This document shows positions 48,651 to 62,870 of a stretch of DNA of 64,000 nt, in pieces. The notes beneath the pieces were generated by a model that saw only the letters and a program-made list of their open reading frames with translations, was not told where the DNA came from and did not search any database. Position 1 is the first letter of the stretch, and each line of letters opens with the position of its first letter. This DNA comes from Platycnemis pennipes (lineage: Eukaryota; Arthropoda; Insecta; Odonata; Platycnemididae), in contig OW121848.1 of the NCBI GenBank assembly GCA_933228895.1, positions 87,377,470 to 87,441,469 on the forward strand, read 5' to 3'. Both the position numbers and the translations under genes were made by a program.

Positions 48651-49440
48651 TTCTTCTTCAACTCCCTTATGCATAACAGCTCGCGAATTCTCTTCCTCGA
48701 AACCATTCATCTGGTGTGACCCCAAGTTGTCCCCGTGGGGGTAGTTAATTTGCGATTCTCTCTGGCGTCCCAAACTTAATATCTGCAGGAAATAAATGGG
48801 CAGTGCGTGTAGGGAAGCACGTAAGTAGGCCATGTGTATTTTCTTGCCGATTGCGGTCTAAGGAGACCAAAAATGGAGTTGGGTGAGTGGAAGATGGAAG
48901 AGGGAGAAAATTGTAGGAGATGCCTTTAACTTCATGAATTCGGAGAAGCGAACAGACATTCCTAACGTCACCGTAGGTGGAGGAAACGAGTTAAGTGAGT
49001 CATAACATGGCAGGTACTGACGTGGAGTAACGAAGGGAAGTAATAGCAGGAGGGGCTGTATGATCAAATTTGAGTCAGTTATAGCAGAATCAGAGGTCTC
49101 GCATAGGGCTTTTTTTTGTCCAATTTCAGTCGAGATATCTTCATCGCCCCTAATCCGTGCAGAATGGGGCGGATTTTCCGTTTTGGAAGCATCATCTGTC
49201 ACTTACTTCAAAATTAGCCAGCCGTTAATGGATTAATGTCTTTCAAAGGTTTCTTTCCCTGAAAATTGTGTTTCTCTTTTCCTGCCATTCATCTTTTCAA
49301 TGTCATTATCCGATTTTATGAAAAGTAATCGTGGAACCTCAAGTCATTTGATATTTATTGCTGAGTCACCCATTAATCAAAATGCAGTTAGATACCCTTG
49401 AGTTAGTAGTGCATGGGCACTTAACACATGTCAAATTATT
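48651..49440. other. Mixed sequence, no gene
   Basis: Ordinary mixed composition. A 114-codon minus-strand frame (48858-49202) begins with a hydrophilic stretch and later runs into a leucine-rich segment. It has no recognisable domain and is within chance length. Confidence 0.4.
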
Positions 49441-49980
49441 TCCCCAGTCTCTCTCTCCTTATCCATTTCTCTTTATCTTTCTCCTACCTTTATTTTCCAA
49501 TCCTTGGGGCCCTTTTTCCTTTATTTTTCTCCAGGCTTCTTTTTAGAACTTACCTCCCTCTCCCTCGAAGGAGTGGTCCACGGGAGCAAGCCAGACCCAT
49601 AACTTTTCATCCGCCGGAGAGCAAGAGGAGAACGAGCTCTCCCTAGTTATCGTCTTCTACTCCTGTCCTTCATTTGCTTTCTATCGAGACATTATTGCCG
49701 CGCCAAGGAGTCTGGAGGGCCCCCATTATCTCCATCTACTTCATTTCGTTATCTCTCTCTCTCCTCCGCCTTCCCTTTCTCCTCTCTTATTCTCTCTCTG
49801 CGTCCTCTCCTCCAGTTGGATCCCCGGTGGGAGATCCTCTTACGTTTCCCCGCGAGAGAATTAGCTATTTGTTTGCTCCCTTTCACGAAAGTCGCCGAAT
49901 TTTGGAACTAGTTTGGTGTCCTCTCAGACTTATCGATCAGACCGTTTTTGTCTTGCAACCTTTGTCATTAAATGTCCTTT
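49441..49980 (+). repeat. Pyrimidine-rich island
   Basis: C/T-rich on the + strand, strongest at 49446-49560 and 49738-49815, with CTCTCTCT runs. Confidence 0.5.
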
Positions 49981-52900
49981 ACTAGAGGGTATTAGGTTGG
50001 TTTTTCAAGAAAATAGGAATCTTCTTGGGTCCCATGTTCATTCGACTTTTCAGGATTGATATTTGATGCGTCGATAGTCTTCTCTTTTCCTGATGAAACC
50101 GTTTTGTATGTACTGTGAATTTGACCCGTGTTTTCCTTGTTTTCTTTTAATCATGGCCCTTATTTAATTGACCGACCGTAAATGTATGTCAACACCACTC
50201 CTGATATTTAATTGAATTCGTGAAAGTAATAGAGTGCATACGCTGGGAAATAATATGATATTCTTCAAAACAAACATTTATCCGGTCTGTACATAGCTTC
50301 TAATTCATAGCACAGTTTTCTCTCGTGGTCATTTTGATATTTTGTCAATATTTGTATATGTTTACACAAACGGGTACCTTTGTGGTTACGTAATACCGTG
50401 AAAGCAGCTTAACGGTGCAGGTAATAAGCGTTCTTTAGCCACGAAAAGGGACAAAGAAAATAATTGGGAAATAGAAAGTATGATAAATGTGATGTGTTTT
50501 GGTATGCCAGGCTTAGCACTTCTGTGATCGTGAGTAAAATGAGAGAGAAGAAGGCTTTTGCACTCATCGACGCAGTGGTCTATCGCATTTAATTAGCTAT
50601 GTCGTTACTATCTAATTTATGCAATATGGCTCCCAACTAATCCTTAGATCTCTGATAATTCTCCGCACCACATCGGTATCGTTCCCTCAGCTAGCATGTG
50701 AAATACTCGAGGGTCCTTGCAATAAGGTATTTAAGTATGTCCGGCTTAATCCGAATACATTGGGTCTCAGTGGTCACGAAGGTGACGTACATTTTTTTAT
50801 GAAGGACCGATTTTCACAGACTTCAATGAGCGTCGTTGGATGAAATATCTAATTACTTTGATCGCTTTGTTGTCGTCTCTTGAATAAAATTGTTGGTTGA
50901 TCAACATCGCGACGAAGTTGATTCATCGGAAGAAATTATTGTATTTATTACCTCATTTAACTTTCATTTTTGTGCATCGAACATCTGTTCAACTTTATTT
51001 GAAATTACAATCTCAATTGGATGCTAACTGAATTGATTCAACACTTTCATCCGATATTTTCCAGCTCCTATTCGACTCGTAGACTTTTCTCACGGCTGAT
51101 GAGCTAACACACTTTGTCCTTGTGGATATTTTGCAGGGTGGTAATATGTAGATGTTGATGGACCTCAAAAAGTCATAAAACGTTAATTATATTTGCTGCG
51201 ACCATTTTGTGTAGTTTAAAATTAGGGTACCGTTTTAGCGATTCATATATCCCCTAAATTGTTAGACTGGAACGTGCTCTTTTTTTCTGAGCTGGTATTC
51301 CAAGGTTGTTCCATTACTTAGCTTCAAGTTTCAAATCAATGAAAATAAATACCTGCAAGTTTTTAGTCGCTCATTTTTGTGGCACTTCGTGTTGACATGC
51401 GGTGTCATGGAATGAAAGGTCGGGAGAGAAAGAGGAAAGCAATAAGTAAGAGCTGGTGCTTAGCCTCTCTGTGTCTTGCCAAATGGGAAGTGAAATCGCG
51501 TCGCGTACCCCTTGTTTTGGCAACGGTCCTGGACTTAGTTCTTTAATGCGCCGAAGGGTGTTGGGGCGCGCGCAGCTGATCAGTTTCCCAAACCAATGGG
51601 CAATTTCAATGAAAGGCTGAGTTCCAAATGCCCAAAGGCGTATCATTTTCTGCTTCTGAAGAAACTTTGGTATAAGAACTCTGGAGTAGGAATAGGAGAA
51701 GGGGCAAGTGGCAATCTTCCCGATCCTGCGTCACTGTGCCTTTCAGGAAGAGGGAACGAAGAACCCGGGAACTAGCGGATCGTCTCGCTACTCCTCCGAA
51801 TATAAAGGATATGCCTAATTATAGAAATGGATATGACATTCCTACTAATGATTCTTACTAAGTTCAATTTTATTTTGGACAGTTAACTGAAAAGTCTTGT
51901 TTGCGTAACTGTTTTCTCATCTTGGAACTGTAATAGTTCAGCAAAACTACCGTAACAACTCCGCCTAGCTGCATAGTTCAATGCGTGGGATTACTGCTGC
52001 GGTAAATAATTATGGTCACCGATGAAAATACACAAGTCGGGAGTTTTTGTTAGCCTTGTGATAGCGAATGACATTTTCACCTAGTGGTTTAATATCCCGT
52101 CACGGATAGAGTGGACCACGATCGTAATGTTCTCTTAACTCGAGTGGGTTATCCCTCGGAAAAATCAATCAATTCCCTAGAGCCACTATAAAAGTTTGCG
52201 ATACTTCCCAGTCCATGCCCCAGCTGGAAGAACGCGATCCGTGATATTGCAGAGGAACTTGTTTCTGGAACACTTAAATGGAGCGGTCAATGGTTTTGGC
52301 TTGAATTAGTTGTCCTACGCCTTAGGAAAGGCGTTCACGTATAAGGTTACACTTGGGAAATTGAGTTGAGGACATTAATTAATATGACTCAATTAAAATT
52401 TCCTCAGTTATAATTTAATCCTCTTTTTTAATTATCTTTGCGTTTTATAAATGAAATCAACAATTATATCAAGTATGTCAAGTCAGAATTCTCACCCACA
52501 CCCTTGCTAGAACCTCAAGAGAGTCGTGCATTCGTGTATCACATATTAATGTATATCTGATAATTTCATTTTTTTAATTTATTTCTTGGGCGCTTTCTCG
52601 CTAAGTCCTGACATTTATGGTAGCATGTTCTCACCTCTGGGTGTAGTGGTGATAACTCTAGTGAATAAATGGAAACAGTATACTCTGTCTGTAATCCTGT
52701 TTGAATGTTCGGCTAATATACTTCTTCCGTGATTTAGGTAGTTAATTTAGGGGCATTTATAGAATATGCATTAGTGATGTTCAAGCATTTTCTGGTGTAG
52801 AATTTCATGTGTAGGAGACAGTTTATAATTTACGAAATTTTACATTAAAACTTTCTCGGGAAACGCTTCCTGATCGCGAAAACTTTCAATACCGCGCGGT

Positions 52901-53640
52901 GGTGACGATAGATTTATTTTTTATTTCCGTTCTCCCTATTAATTTTACGCCCTTTCTCTCGTTTTTGTGACTCGATCAATGAATAGACTCCGAGGCAGTT
53001 GTTCCTGACACCATTTCTCGGCGAACATAAAAAATATCATCCGTGGGGGATATAATTTTCAACCAACCGATTTTTCAGGTGTTTATTTTTCCGTTATTTA
53101 TTTTTCCGTCGGCTGCTAAATAAAGCGCGCGTTTTTCCTCTCGTGTTGCACTTGACAGGGTGAAATGAGGGATGTTCTGGAAAATGAGGGATACCGAGTT
53201 GACATAGACTTCCTCTCCTTTTGTTTCAGGTCAGCTTTTTTTCCCGCGTAGTAGTAGTCCGCGAAGCTTAGCCAATAATACTTGGAGACTTGACTAATTG
53301 GGGCGCCTTGGGCTATTGATTTTGATGCCAAGGCAAGAAGGCATGAGAGAGGATTTAGGGAGACAGTAGGAACAAAGAAACGCAAAAGCTGGTGTTATAA
53401 CGTGTTAAATGGTGTCATTGACGAAAATGTTCCCGCACCCTTCTGCTGAAATCGGTTGTGTTCGCTATCTCCGGAAAGCGCGTCAAGCCCAACTTTGGAT
53501 TTGATTCACAAGTTTTGTTTGCTAGCCTGTGTTTTCGAAAAAAAATTTGCCGCAAAAACGAGAGAGAAGGGGTTAAGGTGTATCACGAGTTGAAATGGAG
53601 AAAATGCTGGAAAAATGGATGAAGACTGACTGACTCAGGG
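49981..53640. other. AT-rich sequence, no gene
   Basis: The longest AT-rich part of the window with few open frames. A short direct repeat (TTTATTTTTCCGT at 53082-53094 and 53097-53109) lies in it. A 91-codon minus frame at 51371-51646 has no motif. Confidence 0.5.
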
Positions 53641-55330
53641 TATCGTTTGTCTTCTTTTTTCGAGGCTCGCTTTGCACCAATGTTTAGCTTTTTTCTCGGC
53701 TTCCTCCCTTTCTTGATCGGGTTTCGCTGTGATTTCTTCCCTGTCTCTGACACCTATCACTTTTTACCAGTTTGCCTCTTTCACCGCTTCTCACCCTTAC
53801 CTCCATACATTTCTGACGGACTTTTTTTTTCATTCTCTGGTGTGATCCGCTCCTTTTCATGGTATTCATCGAAAGGTCTTGTTTTTTGTTCAACCCATTT
53901 TTCTATCTTTTCCCTCACGACCCTATTCTTCTCATGAACCTTTTTTGGTGTAATATCTGCATTCATTTCTTTCTTCTTCGTGTAGAGTTACTCTTGTTTC
54001 ATGGAACCTCTCAGAGTGAAATTTATCCTTTGAAAATGTACTCTTAATTACCATTTCCTGCGTATTTCAATGATGTCTTAGCTCTTTGAGACTCCTCGCA
54101 AATTTGATACACGAACTATTTCTCGTACGTTCATGTTTGCTTCCTTCGGATTTTCACTTAGTGTTTGCCTCTAGTTAATTTCAGGTCGGTTTCTATGTGC
54201 AAATTTTGGCATTATTCGTGATTTGTGAAATACACTTAAAATGCTACACTAATTTTGATAATCAGTCGTTAAATACCAGAGATTTATTATAGAACCATTC
54301 TTAATATTGACATTATTTAGTACTTATAGTGGAGGAACATGTTTTATTTTATCTATAGCATGCTCTAAAAATTCGTGTTTGCATCTCGATGTAACGGGCC
54401 GGTTCGTCTTTACGTATCTCTTTTCGCAAACTTTTCTCGTTTTAATGCTGATTGGAATTATTCAGTGATCAAATTTAATATTGGCTTCCACGTTTATAAA
54501 TGTATTCTCACGAACCACTCCTCGGTATTCCATCTTTTCAGAGATTGGCAATTTTTCACGGGAACTTTTTTTCGGGTTTTTTCTCTGGCGTTTTTCCACC
54601 ACCTTAGCCTGCGGAAAAAAACCTTCGCCCCTGCTCGCTTCCCTCTTGTGATGAATGGTGCGTTGGTCATTACTCATCCACTCTCCCAACGCCGAGTTTC
54701 GAGATCGATTTTAGTAACCTGAGGAGATTCCGATTTTTTACTGAGGTGGAGAAAATGGGGTTTGCATTTCGATGAGCCATACCGCGCGCAAACGAGTTAA
54801 AATTAAAATAGGTATCATACTTTCTTCGAAAATTTTGGAAGGAAGCAAGGCGTCGATATTGTTGTGGGTACAGGAAAATATGGTTACTTTACCCTGTTGC
54901 TGCACAATAAAGAAAGTCACCTATTCCGGAAAACATCATTCAGCCCATAATCCTCTCTGCATTTTTCCAGGGTTCGATGTATTGGAAAGAGTGCTGGCCC
55001 TCTCATTCCGAAACACCGTTCTCGAATCTAACCTATAGCAGAGATTTTTCTGTGGTAAACCTGTCCGTAATTAAGTGCTGTGCAGACAGTACTTAAAGTT
55101 CATAGCTACGGCCATATTCATTTCAATGCGTGGCGTTTTGCCGAAAATAACTATTTTTCTTCAATTCCGTCATGTATTCATTTTTCCAACTCGATCAGTA
55201 CGTGGAAGTGCAGCATTCATTTCTATCATCTTACTTCAACTGCAGTTCTCTGTTATTCAAGATTTTACATTCTCAACGATAGGAGAGATTAGCTTTTACT
55301 GCATACTTATTCATTTCGTTCTTCGTGTCA
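53641..55330. other. T-rich to AT-rich sequence, no gene
   Basis: T- and C-rich on the + strand at about 53650-53940, giving a Phe/Ser/Leu-rich 96-codon frame, then AT-rich. Nothing is recognised. Confidence 0.45.
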
Positions 55331-56170
55331 CTCAGTCTTCATCCCTGCATTTTGATCCGAACGAAGTAAAACTCTATTTTTCAGTTGTCACTCTCCCTTG
55401 TGAAAAATTTAATTCCTATCCTGTCCATTTTGATTGGGAGCACGTGGATTTTTTTCTTCTCCGCGTCCATTATCCCCAGAATCCTCGATGGTCTTTTGTC
55501 TCTTGCCTTTTCGCTCATAAAAACCATCCTCCTGCCCTTCTTCATTCGCCCGAACTCTTCTTTCCGGAAAGAATTCCTGCATCTAACCACATTAGCATCC
55601 CATTGGGACCGAGTCCTCCCCCTCTACACCGGCTGCCGTCACCTGCTTCATATCCGGATGGATCTCCCTCCCCCAGCGAAGCCATAGGGTGGGTGGCCAT
55701 CTTTGGCCCTCCCCCAACAGCCCTCCGCATAGATTTCTCATTGGGGCCTCCATTCCACCACATCCCCCTCCCCTTCCGCCCCCTTGCGTCCCGCTCATTT
55801 CTCCCCCGCAGTCTTCGCTTTCCCCAGGACGCCTTCTCGGCATACTTTATTCCTTTTTCTCAAAAAATCCTTGAAATCTTCTCTTCCGAATAAATTATCT
55901 CGTGCCCAAGGCGACCACGGAATGGAGCCAATTTTTTTTTAACCCCTGTAGTTGATGCACTTTTTTGCCCCCTGGAATTTCTCCGGGTGGTTTAACCCTT
56001 TGCTGCCTCACCCCTTACTCCCTTCTACCAAACTCCCTCTTCTTCGAATGGTTGTTTTCTCTTTCTTTCCCTGGTTCCTCCTCGCTTCATAATTTGAACC
56101 GTCCAATTTCTCTTCCGTCGAGTTTTCTTTTTTTCTCGGTCTTACCCCTTTTTATCATCGATTTGCATGA
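55331..56170 (+). repeat. Pyrimidine-rich island containing the longest open frame
   Basis: C/T-rich on the + strand at 55390-55870 and 55960-56150. It holds most of the longest frame in the window (272 codons, 55075-55893, opening at an ATG-like or alternative start). That product is Phe/Ser/Leu- then Pro/Ser/His-rich, has no recognisable domain and no codon pattern, and fits loss of stops by base bias. Confidence 0.5.
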
Positions 56171-57000
56171 TAGCTATTTCTTCTTCATTTAGACTACTTG
56201 TCTATACCAGTTCATCGCCTTACTGTTGCCATTGAGATAAGTGACTCACTTTTCCCTCCACAATTCTTTTTCATCGCCTGATAATTTATCCAGGTTATGC
56301 CAAATCCGTTCCCTACTATTCATTTATTCCCCCCGACGTTGACCGTGATTAGGGTTTCAATTTCTTTCAGATTTATTAATACCATATCCGTATGATGACA
56401 GTTCATTTGTGAGACTCTATTCGGAACACGTGTGTCTTTGGAAATCATTATGAGCCTTCGACCTAAATGCCTTTTTGCGGCATGGCCTTTTAAATATGCA
56501 GGGTGTTCATATTAGAGAGTTATCGTCGCCCTATTGGTAGTTAAAATTGTAACGCAATGCAATTTTGAAAATGTAGTCGCTCTGTTGAAAAAGTACTGAA
56601 TTAGGAGAGAAGCGAGTGTGTATGCAAATACAACTTAATTATGTGCTCGTTACCTCTAATCTCTTGCCTCCCATTTCACCTTTTTCTTCTTAAGGTCAAA
56701 CCCAAATGGCAGCATTTCCAATTTCGGCTAATTATCCCATCATTCCCCCATTCCCCAAGCAGCCAGCCTCTGCCGCCCCTCTCAACTTACTCTCCTATCT
56801 CCCCTATCTGCTGTGGCCATCTTCCGTATCGTTCAGACTCTCCCCCCCCCCCCCCTTTCGTTTCCCTCCATCTCCATCCCCTTACCTGGTTCTGCCGTTG
56901 GAGAAATACGTCCGCAGCATTCTAATGCGGCGAGAGATTTCCGGGGGTCAATCTTTATTTGGCGTGTTAGTCGTGTTGTGACTCGTGGAAGAGGCCGAGA
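56171..57000. other. Mixed sequence with a CT-rich block
   Basis: AT-rich to 56640, then C/T-rich to about 56900, including a C14 run at 56842-56855. No gene is seen. Confidence 0.45.
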
Positions 57001-58140
57001 AGGAGCCGGAAAAAAAGGGAAGGGGATCCTGGTAGGAGGTATATATGTGTATAAATATATTTCTAGAATAATGACGGAAATGGTGGGTTACATTTTGGGA
57101 ATGCTTTCCTCGACCTTTGAAACGGAAACGGAATCCATTTTTCTCCAGGTAAACGAAAATACAATTACTTACTATCCGTATAGAGTTTTGAAGAAATTAG
57201 GAGTGTCATGCTATTTTATAGCATGATTTTGGCAGTTTACTTACAGTTCCTTCTCTGAGATACGCCTTCGCAAATGCAGATTGTGTATTGTTACTTCGCA
57301 AAAATGTATTGTCGTCGCGCTCTCGTATTAAAAATCAATTTTTTCAAGTGAGAGTTATTTGCATAAATTTTTCAGCTTGCGTAATCCGTACCTTTTCTGT
57401 GACAGTTACTGAAATAACAAAATGTGGATTCGGCTACTTTTAACAAAGTCAAAGTTAATTTAATTTTCACATCGTCACTTGCTGTAAAAGTATAATTCTG
57501 AAGGCATTTTTTCAGAAGGATGGAAGCTACTCACAATGATTAAATCTAATACTACCAGTGTGAATGTCATTAATATGATCAGTAGATTGAATACTGTTCC
57601 ATTTCGGTGTGTTTCATATTTCTCTCCGATGAGATTCATCGTCTTCAGATGTTTTCTAATCTCTTCATCCGTACATAGAATTTACCTGCGAGAAATAAGT
57701 AGTTTAAATTAATTACATTGAATATTGAGCATTGAGCAGTTCAGGAAGATATTGTTTGCAGATAGTTATAACATTTGAGTACTATATTTTATATATAGGT
57801 TGTTTTTTATATTCCATTCTTTTTGCGTGGCTGCCATCCTTCTTTTCTATTGTGAGCACTCCGGAAGCAGAAGGTATTTAAGGAATATTTTATAAATTTT
57901 GGTGGGATTTTTATTTTATTTGCCATTTATTACACATCTTTTATAAACTTTTGAAGCTACTTCTCTAGTAGTTACTGAAATATTCTCCAATAAAATCAGT
58001 CCGTAGAAATTTTGGTCGAGAAAAATTGTATTCGGTAAATTTCAGCGTTCCATTTATTCCCTGTCCATAGATGTAACAGGTTTTCCGAGTGGACGTAAAT
58101 CGCAAAATCGGTCGTAGGTTGTAGCTTAAATCCGTAATGC
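57001..58140. other. AT-rich sequence, no gene
   Basis: AT-rich DNA. A perfect 9-bp hairpin (TCATGCTAT/ATAGCATGA with a TTT loop) lies at 57206-57226. It has no gene context, so it is not called a terminator. Confidence 0.5.
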
Positions 58141-58860
58141 CAGTCGCGGGCATCCCCTACGCCTCTGTCCCCCTTGTGCACATGAGCAAAACGGCGACGC
58201 GAATTCAGGTCTCCCGCCTTTTTTCAGTCTCCCTAGAGGCCCTCTTAAGGCCCATGCCGAGACGCAATTTTCGTTTGTGCGGAAGTGGATCCGTCGTTCC
58301 GCTCAAAAGGAAAACATCTAAAAAGTTGCCCCTTAAAAAAGATGACGCCTCTTAAGGGGACAAGAGGAGTGCACCCTCGCTGCATCGGCACTGACTTCAT
58401 ATTCTCCTTGTCCTCGCCTCGCTCCCACTCCCTCTCTCTCTCTCTGTTTTGCTCTTTGGAACTATTCTTATCTCTTTCTCTCTCTACTTATCTCTTTGGC
58501 TTTTTTTTGCTCTCTCTCCGTGCTTTTCGAAACTCGGCGAAGAAGGGGCCTGCGGAAGTAGTTAGGCATCGGCCGGCAACTTCTAAAATGCGAGGTGGAG
58601 TCTCCCACTCTCAGGAATCCACCTCAAATTTTATGAGCTGCGAAAAAGAAGGGAAACTTTCGCGGAATAAGGGATTTAGTTTTTACTGCGTTGATTTTTA
58701 TTTTAATGACATCATGGCGGAAAATTTCGAGAATTTTCTATCCCACCCTTCCCCTCTCAATCCCCGCCTTCTTCCCATTGTCTCCTCCCTTCCTTCACTC
58801 TCCCTAAATGCGCAGGGTAAAAAAGTTCGGCTCATAAAATTCTAGTCTTGTTTTTTTTCT
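58141..58860. other. Mixed CT-rich region
   Basis: CTCTCT-rich at 58425-58520 and C/T-rich at 58740-58805. The 186-codon frame spanning 58285-58845 has no recognisable domain. Confidence 0.45.
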
Positions 58861-61800
58861 CTCTCTCGCTTCGGCTCCGAAGAATCTGCAGTCTTGGTTG
58901 TTGGTGGTTTCCAGTTTTCTTTGTTCTTTTACTCCCGCTACAAACATTTATAGACCGAATTCCTCGATCTACTCTTCGAAAAATTACAGCTATCGATAAT
59001 CGCATGAATTTTCATGTCATTTTCAGAGGCCAGAAGTTCTGCATCTTAAAGTCGAATCATGGTTTGATTAAATGAGCGTCTTTGCTTATATTGTGAACAT
59101 AATATTTGCAATATAATAAAAATAGTCTCTTTGAGCCAAGCTTGGCCACAATTCTGTTATTTTGTATTTATGTATGATGTTTAATTAGCACTTAACAAAT
59201 GTCTTGTCGTGTCTTAGTGATAGTAATGTATAATCTGTGTGAAAAGTCGTGCAGTGTAATATAAATGTCAGTATGTAAACATTTCCTCTGTCCGGATATG
59301 GTGTGTAGGTTTTCAATGCGTATATGGAAATATGCCTCATATTACCTATCTGGTAGAATTCAACTGTTCTTTTATATTATGCTTTTCCAATTCAACACTA
59401 GAGAGACATGTCAGTAAGCAATTACATATCTTTGAGGAGTCAAGTCAAGTTTTTTACAACGAAAAGCTAAAATCAAATTTTACAAAATTTCTGCGTGCCT
59501 TGTTTAAAAGGTTAATTTATAAGGCAGGCACTTCGTGGTAAACCTCTCGTGACAGTGGGTGAAATGATAAACCATGCTACACATACTCTACCTTCAGCAA
59601 ATTTATATCAGTTGCAATATGACCACGTTCCCTCGACTGTAACGCTTTCCCGCTTGAACCACTGTTGAGAATAAGGATGGTTGCGCATTCCCGTATGCTC
59701 TTGGCCTATGCACTCATTTCCTTCGACTGAATGTCTTCTCTTGTTCTCGGTAGCATGTTTCTCGTCCTGCAGCTACCCCTATCGTAACTATTTGGGACGC
59801 TCTCTTTCTCCATTCGCCAGACGGTATTTTTTCCAGTGACTATTGTGCTCAATCCCTCAACCGTTATTTGCGAATATTTGCATTCCCATCCGGGGAGTTT
59901 AAGTCAGAAGAACATCAAAAATATCCACGGCGGCACTGTGCATCATTTGTGAACTGTTTTGCTGCGCTGCATAGAATTCCTGAAGTTATGGTACTAGAAC
60001 GCCTACGTTCCCATTGTGCTACTTTTCTTCTAATTCCTCAGCCATGCACGAATTTACCGAATCAAATTGCTCAAGGCACATATATCCAAGAGAATTTTTC
60101 TATATATTTTTTTACGTTCCGAGGTGCATCGTCTTCACTCATTACCTTCCCCATTTTTCCTATTTTAAATCCCGGAGCTATATTTCTTTCTTTTGTATTT
60201 TATCTTACTCCCGGCGCACGTGCGTAAATCTTATTCCGATATACATGCATACATATATATGTATATCTTGCATGCCCTCTCATCCTTTTTTCTTCTCCTT
60301 CTCGATTTTCACGGAGCTGCAGGAAGGAGAGAGGGCATTCTGTTTTCTTTCCCACGAATTCGGGCCATATGCGTCGTCGTCGTTTTCTTATCATATCTCC
60401 GTCTGTATTTTAGTTTTCTGTCGGTTTTGCGTTTTATGGCTCTTCCGCTCGCTTCCGCTTGGATATTCCTTTCGGGTATTCCTTCAATTCGTTCTTCGGA
60501 GCGCGCCACGCGCGTGAGCTATTTTTCTCGAACCCAATTTTGTGAGGCTATGACTATTATTGAAACTGCCCCAACTTCCTTCATTTTCGTCAATTTCACC
60601 AACTTCCTCTTCCCTTAAACTGTGTAGGTAAGTCGACAGGCCATTTATTCGCTTGACTATGAAATCCCCTTTCTTCGTCTCTTGCGGAACTCAATTTTCT
60701 CTACTGTCCCTCTCCGACTCCATATAACTGTGTTTTATCCTTTTATAACTATGTTAGGTCTTCTTTATCGTCCCTATCATGACTGCTTCGTTGGGTGTAA
60801 ATTGAAATCGGTCCGAAAAGAAACCTCTTTGTTTTTTTCTTTTCGTTGCTATGTTTGAAGATGCTATTCAGGAGTGGTGCCTTCTATTTAGCATTGAGTT
60901 TCATTGTCGTTAGTTATTGCAGGTGTAAGTTAACTTCTCCGTCATCTTTGTGTGATTTTAGTTTTCTTACTATTTCTCATGGTTACTTCTGAGGCGTGTT
61001 GAAAACCTTATTTATGGTATTAGTTATATTATCCTATTATCAAAGTTTGGATCAAAATTATATTTTATATTCGGAAATTTATTTGATATAACATTCATGG
61101 ATTTCATTTCTTTATCTCTTTCCTTAAAGATAACTGGTTAACTGAAAGGAAGGAAGGGCCACAACTTTACAAATTCTTTAATCTATTATTGTTGCTCTCA
61201 CTTTATTCAACAGTTCAGATAGGACTTTAGTTGTTTCAAAAAAGGTACATTATTATTTTACACTACTATTGACCCCTCGTATCTTCTTTGAAGTACCTAG
61301 TTGTGTTCCAAGAATCATCCTTCTTTTTTCCATATAGGAAATAAGGAAATAATGAAATCCCAGAGTTTGTTAAAAGCTTTCCAGAAAAATCATACATCCT
61401 TTCTCTTCTATCCGCCTATATATGATCCGGTGTTACTGGGCCATTCAAGCCGGGAGGCTGCATGAATGTAATAATTTGCAACGCGTTAGTAAGTGGAGAC
61501 AGCCTTAATTTTTTTCTCGGCATGAACTAACGAGGTTCATCAAAAATTTACCGCCAGAAACTTAATACTAGCATTCATTAGCTATTTGTTTAGCCTTTCG
61601 TTTTTTGCCTTTTTTAAAACTTCTCTCATTTTCATTTCTAATTTACCATTATTTCCGGATTATATATTCCGGAGTGCTATCATAGTTCAGTGGTGAATCA
61701 GTGTTAGATCATGAAATTATATTTATACAACTTTAAAATTTGTGCTTATCGGCGAAATTCACGTTCATAAAAATAATTCACTTGCGAAAATATGCAGCCT

Positions 61801-62450
61801 ATTGTTGTCCTCAATCAGTGAGACGAATTAATTGGAGCTGGCAGGAAAAGGCTTTTTGAATAAATAAGTTTTCTCAGCGCCTAAAATGCCTTGATTTTGA
61901 ACTTGATATCTGTCTATGAAGTAAAGGTATTTTTGGTTATTCATGCTCTTAGGAGTCTTGACAAGATCGTGTTTTATTTTTATCCGGTGAATTAGCATGC
62001 GTAAATGTGTTATGGCAGATTGGTACGCGCAAATGCCTGATTCCTTAGAACACTCCTACTAGGACTTAATTATGTTTAGATTATCTGTGTGGGAAAACTT
62101 TATGGGAAACCTTTCTTGGCCTAGAAAAAGAAAGTAGCCTCACCCCCCTCTATGAATGAATTTTACTCTCTTGTTGAGCGCAGGTAATATGAGCCCTGCC
62201 TTCAGCCAACCAACCGACCCTTATGCTAATTGGCGACGATGAAAGGAAAAAAGGTTTAGCGTAAATTTTATTAACACGAGAAAATTTATCAAAATAGAAG
62301 TTTTACAAATTTATCTGTCTGCGTTATAGCGCTGAAGAAAACATTGATGTCTAAGGCTGTTCCCTATAAATTTGTTTATAATATTGGGACTGCGGAATTT
62401 GACTATTCTAGCTCGTCAATTTTAAGTGTAGGTACTAATGGAACTTCGTG
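58861..62450. other. AT-rich and T/C-rich sequence, no gene
   Basis: Mostly AT-rich, with a T/C-rich stretch at about 59700-60600 that gives overlapping 119-167-codon frames rich in Phe, Ser and Leu. An imperfect palindrome GATATACAT/ATGTATATC lies at 60238-60267. Nothing else is seen. Confidence 0.45.
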
Positions 62451-62870
62451 AGGTAATAGTGGGATCAGAACGAAATGGAAGCCCTGATGCTCCTATTGCA
62501 TCCACTCTTCATTTCCTTCTCATCTCACCTTTCCCACCGGCCCTCAACTCTGCCTTTGCCCTCGAAACCCGTCGAACCATTTCTGCCGAATACGTTTGGT
62601 CCCGCCCTTCACCTCCCGTCCCTCTTTTCACTACCTCCCTCGAATGTCCACTTAAGGGGATTGACGTGCGCAGTTCCGCCTCTCCTGTGCGATAAACCCC
62701 CTCTGATCCCGCCGCCTCTTTTCCTCTCCTCATCTCTTCTTCTTCTTCCACGCTCGCCCTATCTCATCCTCCGCCGGTCGGCCGCCCTCTCGCCCTCGTG
62801 CTTCTGCACATCAATCAGCTCCTTCCTTCACCCCTCCCCCACTTCTTTTACAGTACTCTTCGGAGACGGT
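62451..62870 (+). repeat. Pyrimidine-rich island
   Basis: C/T-rich on the + strand, with CTTCTTCTTC and CCCTCC runs. The 144-codon Pro/Ser/Leu-rich frame follows from the bias. Confidence 0.5.

Noticed and set aside
55075..55893. Longest open frame (272 codons, +)
   Set aside because: It lies mostly in C/T-rich DNA where stop codons are rare. The product is Phe/Ser/Leu- then Pro/Ser/His-rich with no domain, and other frames over the same bases are also open.
57206..57226. Perfect 9-bp hairpin as a transcription terminator
   Set aside because: This is eukaryotic non-coding DNA without an adjacent gene, so an intrinsic terminator call has no basis.
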